Positions 1 through 6,352 of a stretch of 9,052 nucleotides of DNA are shown piece by piece (within the stretch, counting starts at the first letter, position 1; each line of letters begins with the position of its first letter). Source of the stretch: Erysipelotrichaceae bacterium (GTDB lineage Bacteria; Bacillota_I; Bacilli_A; Erysipelotrichales; Erysipelotrichaceae); the NCBI GenBank assembly GCA_900759455.1, contig CAAEVI010000151.1:1-9052 (forward strand), given 5' to 3'. The notes beneath the pieces were generated by a model, which was not told where the DNA came from, ran no database searches, and saw only the letters and a program-made list of their open reading frames with translations. Both the position numbers and the translations under genes were made by a program.

Positions 1-584
1 AAGGAAGAATACTTCATTCGTTTGAACATGTGGCCGAATCTGTCTTAAATATGGATGTGGATCTTGTTTTGCTGGATATCATGATTCCGGGAATCAACGG
101 ACAGCAGGTCCTCAAACAGATCAGGAGAAAAAGTGATGTGCCGGTCATCATGGTTACATCGCAGAACAGTGAGGTCGATGAAGTGCTTTCCATGAGCTAC
201 GGTGCCGATGATTATATTACAAAGCCGTATAATCCGACGCTGCTGCTTCTGCATATCGAAGCGCTTTTTAAAAGGATCAGCAAACAGCAGGCAATGGATG
301 TCTACTGCAATGTTACTGTAAATGTATTGAAAAGCACACTGGAAAAAGGGAATCAGGAACTTTTGCTTTCCAAAAATGAAATGGCGATCTTCCATTATCT
401 GCTGCAGCATAAAGGATGCATTGTCAGCCGTGATGAATTAATGGATTATCTGTGGGACACTAATAAATTCATTGATGATAATACGTTGACGGTCAATATT
501 ACGCGTCTGCGCAAGAAGCTTGAAGAAATCGGCCTGATCGATGTGATCGAAACACGACGCGGACAGGGGTATGTTCTTGTATGA
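1..584 (+). CDS. BceR-type OmpR-family response regulator (5' partial)
   Basis: DNA-binding response regulator of a two-component system, cut by the left edge. The reading frame is open to the first complete codon at position 3, so the GTG at 30 is internal and not the start. About 30 N-terminal residues, including the acidic pocket, seem to be missing, judged from family length. The receiver part shows the phospho-acceptor Asp in LLDIMIPG (codon 75-77), the conserved Thr in MVTSQ and the Lys in TKPY. The C-terminal half is an OmpR/PhoB winged helix: the recognition-helix region is LTVNITRLRKKL and the wing ends in RRGQGYVLV. Its stop overlaps the kinase start (ATGA at 581-584), which implies translational coupling. 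With the kinase and ABC transporter genes that follow, it is most likely the activator of this transporter. Bce versus a paralogous Psd/Vra-like subgroup cannot be decided from sequence alone. Confidence 0.95.
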   Translation, partial: GRILHSFEHVAESVLNMDVDLVLLDIMIPGINGQQVLKQIRRKSDVPVIMVTSQNSEVDEVLSMSYGADDYITKPYNPTLLLLHIEALFKRISKQQAMDVYCNVTVNVLKSTLEKGNQELLLSKNEMAIFHYLLQHKGCIVSRDELMDYLWDTNKFIDDNTLTVNITRLRKKLEEIGLIDVIETRRGQGYVLV

Positions 585-1600
585 AGCTGCGTTCTTTTCT
601 AGGGGATCATCTGATTGATCTGTTGCTGTATGTTTCTTCCTATCTGGTTGTCATTTTGCTTCTTTCTCTGTTTCAGGTCAACATCATCATACTGATGCTT
701 GTCATGAGTATCGGCTTTCTGTTCGGGACAACTGTGTTTGTTTATGAATTTCAGCGCCGGAAGCGATATTACTGTCAGTTGTTTGCAACGCTGGATCAGC
801 TGGATCAGAAAAATCTGATTCATGAATTGGTGCCTGCTCCTTCATTTCTTGACGGAAAACTGCTGCACCAGGTTTTATATGAAACAAATAAGTCGATGAA
901 TGAACAAATGAATGTCAGCCGTGCATCAATGGATGAGTTTAAGGAATACATCGAGCTGTGGGTACATGAAGTAAAATTACCGATTGCGGCCGGACAGCTG
1001 ATCCTTCATAACAATCCAAGCGTCGTGAATAAGAAGCTTCGCGAACAGTTTCAGCGAATTGAAGACAGTATTGAACAGGTACTGTATTATGCGCGCAGTG
1101 AACATTCCGAGAAAGATTATCTGATCACGAACTGTTCACTGGATGATATGGTGAGCAATGTCATTCGCCGTAATAAAGATGCACTGTTGTATGGGAAAAT
1201 GCAGATTGATTTTGAACCAAGCGGTCTAAAGGTATATACAGACAGCAAATGGATGGAATTTATCATCAATCAGGTCATGAGCAATGCAATCAAGTATTGC
1301 AACGGTAAACAGGGATCTATCCGAATCTGGGCTGAAGAGTCGAAAGAAACCAGACTTTTTATTGAAGATAACGGAATCGGCATTCCTGCATCCGAGGTAC
1401 CGCGTGTTTTCGAGAAGTCTTTTACCGGCAGCAACGGACGTTCGTTAAAGTCCTCCACGGGAATGGGATTGTTTTTATGTGATCAGCTCTGCCGTAAGCT
1501 GGGACATTCCATTTCTCTGTGTTCGCAGGAAAATCAGGGAACAAGGGTAACGATTACATTTGCCCGAAATGAATTCTATGGAGTTCTTCGGGAAGAGTAA
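581..1600 (+). CDS. BceS-type intramembrane-sensing histidine kinase
   Basis: Membrane sensor kinase of 339 residues, the usual size for the Bce-type (intramembrane-sensing) family. Two hydrophobic helices lie close together near the N terminus (roughly residues 11-31 and 34-56) with almost no extracytoplasmic loop, so it has no ligand-binding domain of its own. In this family the kinase is switched by contact with the partner ABC permease. The H-box is ELWVHEVKLPI with phospho-acceptor His129. The N-box contains N235 (FIINQVMSNAIKYC), the G1 box is DNGIGIP (263-269), and the G2 box is TGMGL (293-297). The start overlaps the regulator stop by four bases. The downstream ATPase gene has its own strong ribosome binding site after a gap of about 13 bases. 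Family assignment is strong; the ligand is unknown. Confidence 0.95.
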   Translation: MKLRSFLGDHLIDLLLYVSSYLVVILLLSLFQVNIIILMLVMSIGFLFGTTVFVYEFQRRKRYYCQLFATLDQLDQKNLIHELVPAPSFLDGKLLHQVLYETNKSMNEQMNVSRASMDEFKEYIELWVHEVKLPIAAGQLILHNNPSVVNKKLREQFQRIEDSIEQVLYYARSEHSEKDYLITNCSLDDMVSNVIRRNKDALLYGKMQIDFEPSGLKVYTDSKWMEFIINQVMSNAIKYCNGKQGSIRIWAEESKETRLFIEDNGIGIPASEVPRVFEKSFTGSNGRSLKSSTGMGLFLCDQLCRKLGHSISLCSQENQGTRVTITFARNEFYGVLREE

Positions 1601-1613
1601 GAAAGGAGAAATG

Positions 1614-2387
1614 ATGTCAATGAAGGAAGTCCTGAAAGTAGACAGAGTTGAGAAATACTATGGTAATGTGTTTTCGTTGACAAAAGCACTCAGAGGTATT
1701 TCGCTTTCCGTTTCAGAGGGAGAATTTGTTGCCATCATGGGCCCCAGCGGTTCGGGAAAAACGACCCTTCTGAACTGTATCTCCACGATTGATCGTGTCA
1801 GCAGCGGCAATATTTATGTAAACGGACGAAACGTAACTTCTTTACGGGGCCATGCGCTGAATGAATTTCGCCGCAGAGATCTCGGTTTTATATTTCAGGA
1901 GTTTAATTTGCTGGATACGATGACGGCATATGAAAATATTGCATTGGCTTTACAGCTGCAGCATGTCAGGGAAGCGGAAATCAGGGAGCGTGTCAATGAG
2001 ATGGCAAAACGTTTGGAGATAGAACAGTGTCTGCCTAAATATCCGTATCAGCTTTCCGGCGGTCAAAAGCAAAGGGTCGCAAGTGCCCGGGCGATGATCA
2101 CACGTCCTAAACTGATTCTTGCCGATGAACCGACCGGTGCTTTGGATTCGAAGAGTTCCAGACTGCTGCTGGAATGTCTTTCTACATTGAATCGGCAGCT
2201 TCATGCCACGATTTTAATGGTAACTCATGACTCTTTTACGGCCAGCTATGCATCGCGTGTGGTTTTTATTAAGGATGGCAATTTGTTTCATGAATTTTAT
2301 CGCGGCAAAGACAGCAGAAGACAGTTTTTTTCCCGCATCATTGACGTAGAAAGTCTTTTGGGAGGGGATGTCAATGATGTTGTTTAA
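1614..2387 (+). CDS. BceA-type ABC transporter ATP-binding protein
   Basis: Nucleotide-binding subunit of a peptide-detoxification ABC transporter, 257 residues, cytosolic and membrane-associated through the permease. Counted from this start: Walker A GPSGSGKT at 43-50, Q-loop FIFQEFNLLD with Q95, signature LSGGQ at 147-151, Walker B LILADEP with catalytic E172, D-loop ALDS, and switch H205 (MVTHD). The FQEFNLLD and DEPTGALDS strings are typical of the MacB/LolD/BceA branch. In-frame ATGs occur at 1611, 1614 and 1620. The Shine-Dalgarno AAAGGAG at 1602-1608 leaves 2, 5 and 11 bases respectively, so 1614 is preferred. The frame is open further upstream to 1560, but that would overlap the kinase gene and leave the ribosome binding site unused. 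It overlaps the permease start. Confidence 0.95.
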   Translation: MSMKEVLKVDRVEKYYGNVFSLTKALRGISLSVSEGEFVAIMGPSGSGKTTLLNCISTIDRVSSGNIYVNGRNVTSLRGHALNEFRRRDLGFIFQEFNLLDTMTAYENIALALQLQHVREAEIRERVNEMAKRLEIEQCLPKYPYQLSGGQKQRVASARAMITRPKLILADEPTGALDSKSSRLLLECLSTLNRQLHATILMVTHDSFTASYASRVVFIKDGNLFHEFYRGKDSRRQFFSRIIDVESLLGGDVNDVV

Positions 2388-4476
2388 GCTGGCAGTGAAA
2401 AATATTCGGAAGAGTCTGAAAGATTATGCAGTTTATTTTATTACGATGGTTCTTGCAGTAGCGGTATTTTATATGTTTAATTCACTTGATTCGCAAAATA
2501 TATCGGTTTTGCTTCAAGATCCTGAATCAAATCTGCTGCAGATGATTTCCGATATCATGGTGAGTGTCAGCGTATTCGTTGTCATTGTTTTTTGCTTTTT
2601 AATTGTCTATGCAAATCGTTTTATGCTTAAACGCCGCAAACAGGAGTTTGCTGTTTATCTGCTTCTCGGTATGGGGAAAATGCGAATATGTACGTTGCTG
2701 ATCTTTGAAATGGTGATCATTGGTCTGTGTTCTTTGATCATCGGTTTGCTCATTGGATTTATGTTTTCGCAGATCTTATCTTTGATCGTGATCAGTATGT
2801 TTGAAGCGGATATGAGTGCCTATGTTTTTACTTTTTCTCCGCTGGCTTTTTTTCTGACCATCCTCAGCTTTTCTTTCATTTATGCTTTGATCATGATCTT
2901 CAATACTTTTTCCGTGTCGCATACATCACCAAGGGTGATGTTTTCAGCGCGTTTTCAAAATGACAAAATTCCATATAAAAACATCTGGTTTTGTCTGTTT
3001 GCTTTTGCGGCCGGCGTCATGCTGCTTGTTTTTGCTTATGATCAGGTAACGAACAGCTCTAAAATTTTTTCATATCCTCTCTACCTTATCTGGATGATCT
3101 TTTTCGGTATTGTCGCAACTGTCTTGATATTTTGGTCGATTTCCGGTCTTGCTTTGCGAATCATGCTGTCACGACCGAAAATATATTTTAATGGATTGAC
3201 CAGTTTTACTGTGAGAGAGATTCATTCGAGCATCAACATCACCGTATCTGCCATGTCGATCATCTGTATCCTTCTGTTTTTTACGATTTGTATTTTTTCC
3301 AGTGCCATGAGCACGAATATATTTGTCACACGGCAGATGCAGGAGGCATTTCCGTGTGATGTGATGCTTTCGAAAGTGATGGAACTGCCTGCGATGGAAA
3401 CATACGATGCGGAAATGATCGAACGTTCCAAGCTCAGCATCATGCAGGAACTGACTATGCATGGTTTCGATCAGTCTTTTTTTTCAAGTACTGTTGATGT
3501 TAATCAGTATGTGGTTTCAGACCAGGAAGGAAATGAGCTGAAGCTGGAAGATACGATCGATGAAAGTGTGCTGAAGCAGATCAAAGACTATTATCCTACA
3601 CTGAATTTTGACAGCTTGGAAATCATCATGGAAGTCAGTGATTATAATAAACTGGCCCGCTTGTTCCATCATGAGGAAATTGTGCTGGAGGATAATGAAT
3701 ATGCAATGGTGGCTGATGTCGATTTCTGGATCGACATTCGCTCACGGGCAATGGCAGCGGGAAGCAGCTTCATGATCAACGGAAAGACATTGTATCCGGC
3801 CAGTGATCGTTGTTATGAGGGTACTGTGGCCATGAATGCTTCACGGATCAACGGCGGTATCATTATCGTTCCTGACAATTTGATGAAAAGGGAACAGCTG
3901 CAGTATAACTGTTTATTTGCCGATTACGGTTCGGCTGACAGTATCGGAAAACAGGAACAGGAAGATGCTCTGCTTTTATTCCTTGATTCCAGTCAAATAA
4001 CCTGGATATCATCCACTCCCAATTCATCCGTACCGGATGTCTATTTCGTTACGAGCCGCATTTCCCAGCGAGAGGGGGTCTTAACGATATCATTAGTATT
4101 GATCTTTGTGGGACTATATCTGGGGATTGTATTTCTTATCAGTTCAGCGGTCGTTCTTGCGCTGAAGCAGTTAGCCCAGTGCAGCGACAGCCGATATCGT
4201 TATACTATTTTAAAAAAACTGGGAGCAAGTGAAAACGAGCTGTGTCATTCTCTTTTTGTGCAGACATCATTGTTCTTCGGACTGCCTTTGGCATTGGCTG
4301 TGATTCATTCTGTTTTCGGGCTGAAATTTTGTAATATCCTTCTGTCGATGCTCGGTGTTGAGGGAGTGCTTGCTTCAGTTGTCCCGACGGCATTGCTGAT
4401 TCTGGTCATTTACGGCGGGGATTTTCTGGTTACATATTTATGCTGTCGCAGCATGATCGTGGATGAAAGAAACTGA
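2374..4476 (+). CDS. BceB-type ABC transporter permease (FtsX domains, large extracellular domain)
   Basis: Membrane subunit of the Bce-type transporter, about 700 residues, close to the usual length. Ten hydrophobic helices can be picked out, approximately 18-36, 58-80, 107-128, 129-142, 152-176, 204-224, 237-262, 289-312, 570-597 plus a final pair at 626-650 and 665-689; the third and fourth are nearly continuous. Between about 313 and 568 lies a hydrophilic domain of about 255 residues, the extracytoplasmic sensor/binding domain that is the hallmark of BceB. FtsX-like cytosolic coupling segments appear as RRKQEFAVYLLLGM (near 87-100) and SRYRYTILKKLGAS (near 606-619). The Shine-Dalgarno GGGAGGGG (about 2360-2367) abuts an in-frame ATG at 2368, so the ATGs at 2374 or 2377 are better spaced; the typical family start MLFKLA fits this. 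Substrate specificity sits in the extracellular domain and cannot be read here. Confidence 0.94.
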   Translation: MMLFKLAVKNIRKSLKDYAVYFITMVLAVAVFYMFNSLDSQNISVLLQDPESNLLQMISDIMVSVSVFVVIVFCFLIVYANRFMLKRRKQEFAVYLLLGMGKMRICTLLIFEMVIIGLCSLIIGLLIGFMFSQILSLIVISMFEADMSAYVFTFSPLAFFLTILSFSFIYALIMIFNTFSVSHTSPRVMFSARFQNDKIPYKNIWFCLFAFAAGVMLLVFAYDQVTNSSKIFSYPLYLIWMIFFGIVATVLIFWSISGLALRIMLSRPKIYFNGLTSFTVREIHSSINITVSAMSIICILLFFTICIFSSAMSTNIFVTRQMQEAFPCDVMLSKVMELPAMETYDAEMIERSKLSIMQELTMHGFDQSFFSSTVDVNQYVVSDQEGNELKLEDTIDESVLKQIKDYYPTLNFDSLEIIMEVSDYNKLARLFHHEEIVLEDNEYAMVADVDFWIDIRSRAMAAGSSFMINGKTLYPASDRCYEGTVAMNASRINGGIIIVPDNLMKREQLQYNCLFADYGSADSIGKQEQEDALLLFLDSSQITWISSTPNSSVPDVYFVTSRISQREGVLTISLVLIFVGLYLGIVFLISSAVVLALKQLAQCSDSRYRYTILKKLGASENELCHSLFVQTSLFFGLPLALAVIHSVFGLKFCNILLSMLGVEGVLASVVPTALLILVIYGGDFLVTYLCCRSMIVDERN

Positions 4477-4519
4477 CGAAAGCAGAATCATTCGATTTAA
4501 ATTGTGGGATGAATAAGTG

Positions 4520-4555
4520 AAAAAGGCCTGAAGTGTTGCTTTTTTGGCCTGTTTT
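4520..4555 (+). terminator. Probable intrinsic terminator after the Bce-type operon
   Basis: AAAAAGGC (4520-4527) can pair with GCTTTTTT (4538-4545) around a 10-base loop, with one G-U pair and a run of T in the 3' arm. An alternative stem, AGGCC (4524-4528) with GGCCT (4546-4550), is followed by GTTTTC. Neither is as strong as the other hairpins in this window. The position, 44 bases after the permease stop and before an unrelated gene, fits an operon end. Confidence 0.45.
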
Positions 4556-4602
4556 CGATAAAATTTAATGTAGGTATACATTCGGATGAGGTGCTTACAA
4601 AG

Positions 4603-5211
4603 ATGGATGGATCATATTTGACACAGCTTGAGAAGGTAGAAACTGCTTTGGAAGAAAACAACGGTGTCTTTTCCGACGTTATCATTGAACAATTCGTCAA
4701 GGTGGTAACGGAGATGAAAGGAAACGGTATCAGTGCGAAAGAGTATCTGAAAGTAATGCAGCTGTTTTTTCGAAAGTATGAAAAAGAGCATAACAGAGAA
4801 GGGCAGCACTACTGTGCTATTCGTATGTTGCAGATACAGCATTATCTGCAAAGCCGCCGCAGCAGGCATCGCAAGTATGAACTGATCAAGGACAGTGAGT
4901 TTCCAAAAGAGTATGAACCTTATATATATGATAAGTCTCGATTTTATAGGGAAACTTTCCGTATGCTGCAGATGCGGTTGCTGCTGCTGACCATTGTCTT
5001 GTTTGCAGTGCTGTTTTTGATGCTGATACTGCTTCTTAATCAGACTAACAGTGTAGCACTGATCGAATCGCTTTTAGTTGCCGTTCTTAGTTTTTTGTAT
5101 TCTTTTATTCGTATGCCGAAGCTGTATATGCGTAGTCAGCTGGAAGCTGCCAGTAAAAACGTAGAAAATGTTTTGCTGGAATTTGATTTTCCAATCGTTT
5201 CGAATCAGTAA
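4603..5211 (+). CDS. Hypothetical protein with C-terminal two-helix membrane hairpin
   Basis: I do not recognise this 202-residue protein. Residues 1-120 are hydrophilic and charged, predicted largely helical (for example LEKVETALEENN and RKYEKEHNREGQ). Two strong membrane helices follow at about 125-146 and 151-170, joined by the short polar turn NQTNS, then a 30-residue basic and then amphipathic tail. There is no signal peptide, so both termini are probably cytosolic. ATG 4603 is chosen because GAGGTG (4588-4593) is a good Shine-Dalgarno nine bases upstream; the alternative GTG at 4591 lies inside that site. A weak promoter-like pair, TTTTCG (4552-4557) and TATACA (4575-4580) with 17-base spacing, would place the transcript start very close to the Shine-Dalgarno and is not claimed. 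A strong terminator follows directly, so this gene is probably monocistronic. There are no catalytic motifs. Confidence 0.8.
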   Translation: MDGSYLTQLEKVETALEENNGVFSDVIIEQFVKVVTEMKGNGISAKEYLKVMQLFFRKYEKEHNREGQHYCAIRMLQIQHYLQSRRSRHRKYELIKDSEFPKEYEPYIYDKSRFYRETFRMLQMRLLLLTIVLFAVLFLMLILLLNQTNSVALIESLLVAVLSFLYSFIRMPKLYMRSQLEAASKNVENVLLEFDFPIVSNQ

Positions 5212-5240
5212 GGGTGGGCAGTTGCAATGCCCGCTTTTTT
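5212..5240 (+). terminator. Intrinsic terminator after the two-helix membrane protein
   Basis: GTGGGCA (5214-5220) pairs with TGCCCGC (5228-5234), a seven-base-pair stem with one G-U pair and a seven-base loop, followed directly by six T (5235-5240). It begins one base after the stop codon of the upstream gene. This is a textbook Rho-independent terminator. Its T-run also forms the start of the next inverted repeat. Confidence 0.88.
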
Positions 5241-5270
5241 CTTCTCTTCGTAGAATGAAGAGAAGGAGGG
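5241..5270 (+). promoter_or_regulatory. Hairpin overlapping the Shine-Dalgarno of the peptidoglycan-binding gene
   Basis: CTTCTCTTC (5241-5249) is a perfect nine-base inverted repeat of GAAGAGAAG (5257-5265) with a seven-base loop (GTAGAAT). The Shine-Dalgarno AAGGAGGG lies at 5263-5270, so its first bases are in the stem. The upstream T-run 5235-5240 can extend the stem over the rest through A-U and G-U pairs. The start codon at 5278 is seven bases beyond. The pairing is directly visible; a role in blocking ribosome access is inference. Confidence 0.55.
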
Positions 5271-5277
5271 AAGATAT

Positions 5278-5802
5278 ATGAGCACGAATCTGGTATTGCA
5301 GCCAGGCCGCATCGGCATCAGCGTGAACAAAATGCAGGGATATTTGAATCTGATGCAGCAGCGGGGAATGATTACGACGGTTTTAAAGGAAGATGGTGTA
5401 TACGGCACCATGATGAGCAAGGCGGTCAGAGAAGCGCAGCGTTATCTGAATCTTCCGATGGATGGAATCATCGGTGAGACAACATGGAATGCTATCATGG
5501 AAGAAATCCGAAAAATGCAGATCGTAACAAATATTCCTGTCGCATCAAAAAGTTTTGTGCTGAAGAGCGGAGAAATCAGCTTAGGTGTCTATATGATGCA
5601 GAAATATCTCAGCGAGATCGCACAGTTCAATAAATGTCTCCGGCCAATCCCGATTGACGGAGAATACGGAACACGAACGGTAAAGGCTGTTGAACAGTTT
5701 CAGTATTTGTATGATCTGGCAATTGACGGTACCATTGGCAAGATGACATGGGATGCAATCGTGAACGAACGCAATCGTCTCCTGGATCAGAATGCCATTT
5801 AA
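5278..5802 (+). CDS. Small protein of two peptidoglycan-binding (PG_binding_1-like) repeats
   Basis: This 174-residue protein is essentially two copies of the PG_binding_1 fold, at about 11-75 and 97-161. Each ends in the family pattern: DGVYGTMMSKAVREAQ followed by MDGIIGETTWNAI in the first repeat, and DGEYGTRTVKAVEQFQ followed by IDGTIGKMTWDAI in the second. In known proteins this three-helix module binds peptidoglycan and is usually attached to a secreted hydrolase. Here there is no signal peptide, no membrane helix and no catalytic domain, so the protein would be cytosolic unless exported another way (phage holin, lysis, or spore-like packaging). Start ATG 5278 has an excellent Shine-Dalgarno (AAGGAGGG, seven bases upstream). 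It is flanked by terminators on both sides. Domain assignment is strong; the biological role is unknown. A domesticated endolysin wall-binding part is one alternative. Confidence 0.88.
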   Translation: MSTNLVLQPGRIGISVNKMQGYLNLMQQRGMITTVLKEDGVYGTMMSKAVREAQRYLNLPMDGIIGETTWNAIMEEIRKMQIVTNIPVASKSFVLKSGEISLGVYMMQKYLSEIAQFNKCLRPIPIDGEYGTRTVKAVEQFQYLYDLAIDGTIGKMTWDAIVNERNRLLDQNAI

Positions 5803-5832
5803 AGAGAATCCTTGCGATTCTCTTTTCTTTTA
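5801..5832 (+). terminator. Intrinsic terminator after the peptidoglycan-binding gene
   Basis: AAAGAGAATC (5801-5810) and GATTCTCTTT (5816-5825) form a perfect ten-base-pair stem with a five-base loop CTTGC, followed by the pyrimidine tail TCTTTT. The stem begins inside the TAA stop codon of the upstream gene. Confidence 0.9.
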
Positions 5833-5842
5833 ACGGACTCTG

Positions 5843-5851
5843 TGGTAACAT
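5843..5851 (+). promoter_or_regulatory. Possible extended -10 promoter for lspA
   Basis: TGGTAACAT reads as a TG-N extended -10 with four of six matches to TATAAT. No convincing -35 is visible. The 43-base gap between the preceding terminator tail and the lspA start is the only room for a promoter of this operon. The site is weak and is offered as a candidate only. Confidence 0.25.
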
Positions 5852-5875
5852 TTTAAGCATCGTGGAGGGATATTT

Positions 5876-6352
5876 ATGAAAAAACATCTGCCTTTTTTTC
5901 TGATTGCGGCAATTGCGCTGTTGCTGGATCAGATCAGTAAATATATGATTGAAGCTGTTATGGATCTGGGAGAATCGATTCAGGTGATTCCCGGCTTCTT
6001 CCAGTTATTGTATGTGCGTAATACAGGTGCTGCCTGGAGCTTGTTTGCCGGCAGCAGCATGATTTTCTTTTATATCGTCACGGTGGTGGCAGTCGTTGTT
6101 CTGTTTTTGTTTTACCGTAGCTGCGAAACAAAGGACCATTGGAACAAGGTAGCCTTGGCTTTAATCATGGCCGGAGCACTTGGTAATTTTATTGACCGTC
6201 TTTGTTTTCAATATGTACGTGATTTTTTGTCATTTGATATCTTCGGTTATCATTTTCCGGTATTTAATATCGCTGACTGTGCACTGTGTATCGGTGTCGT
6301 GATGATTGCGGGAAAAATCCTGCTGGAAGAATTCGGGGTGATGAAAAAATGA
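5876..6352 (+). CDS. lspA: Lipoprotein signal peptidase (signal peptidase II)
   Basis: Integral-membrane aspartyl protease that removes the signal peptide from prolipoproteins after Lgt has lipidated the lipobox cysteine. At 158 residues it has normal length, with four hydrophobic helices. Family motifs are all present: LLDQISKY (Asp18), VRNTGAAWSLF (Asn49), GALGNFIDR with catalytic Asp107, and FPVFNIADC with catalytic Asp134. The 27-residue spacing of the two catalytic aspartates matches that of E. coli LspA (D114/D141). The start has a good Shine-Dalgarno, GGAGGG (5864-5869), six bases upstream. Its stop overlaps the rluD start (ATGA, 6349-6352), indicating coupling. The adjacency to an RluD-type gene is also known in Bacillus (lspA-ylyB). 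Confidence 0.97.
   Translation: MKKHLPFFLIAAIALLLDQISKYMIEAVMDLGESIQVIPGFFQLLYVRNTGAAWSLFAGSSMIFFYIVTVVAVVVLFLFYRSCETKDHWNKVALALIMAGALGNFIDRLCFQYVRDFLSFDIFGYHFPVFNIADCALCIGVVMIAGKILLEEFGVMKK

Noticed and set aside
30..32. GTG as the start codon of the response regulator
   Set aside because: The frame stays open upstream to position 3 and the receiver domain would lack its first strand and acidic residues. The gene is simply cut by the window edge.
1560..1613. Longer N terminus for the ATPase beginning inside the kinase gene
   Set aside because: It would add a charged leader (EFFGKSKKGE) not found in this family and ignore the strong Shine-Dalgarno at 1602-1608.
4552..4580. Promoter (TTTTCG, 17 bases, TATACA) before the two-helix membrane protein
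   Set aside because: Both boxes are poor, and the predicted transcript start would fall at the edge of the Shine-Dalgarno. Not strong enough to annotate.
6286..6348. Upstream in-frame start for the pseudouridine synthase
   Set aside because: It lies inside lspA in another frame. The ATGA overlap start at 6349 has a ribosome binding site and the usual N terminus.
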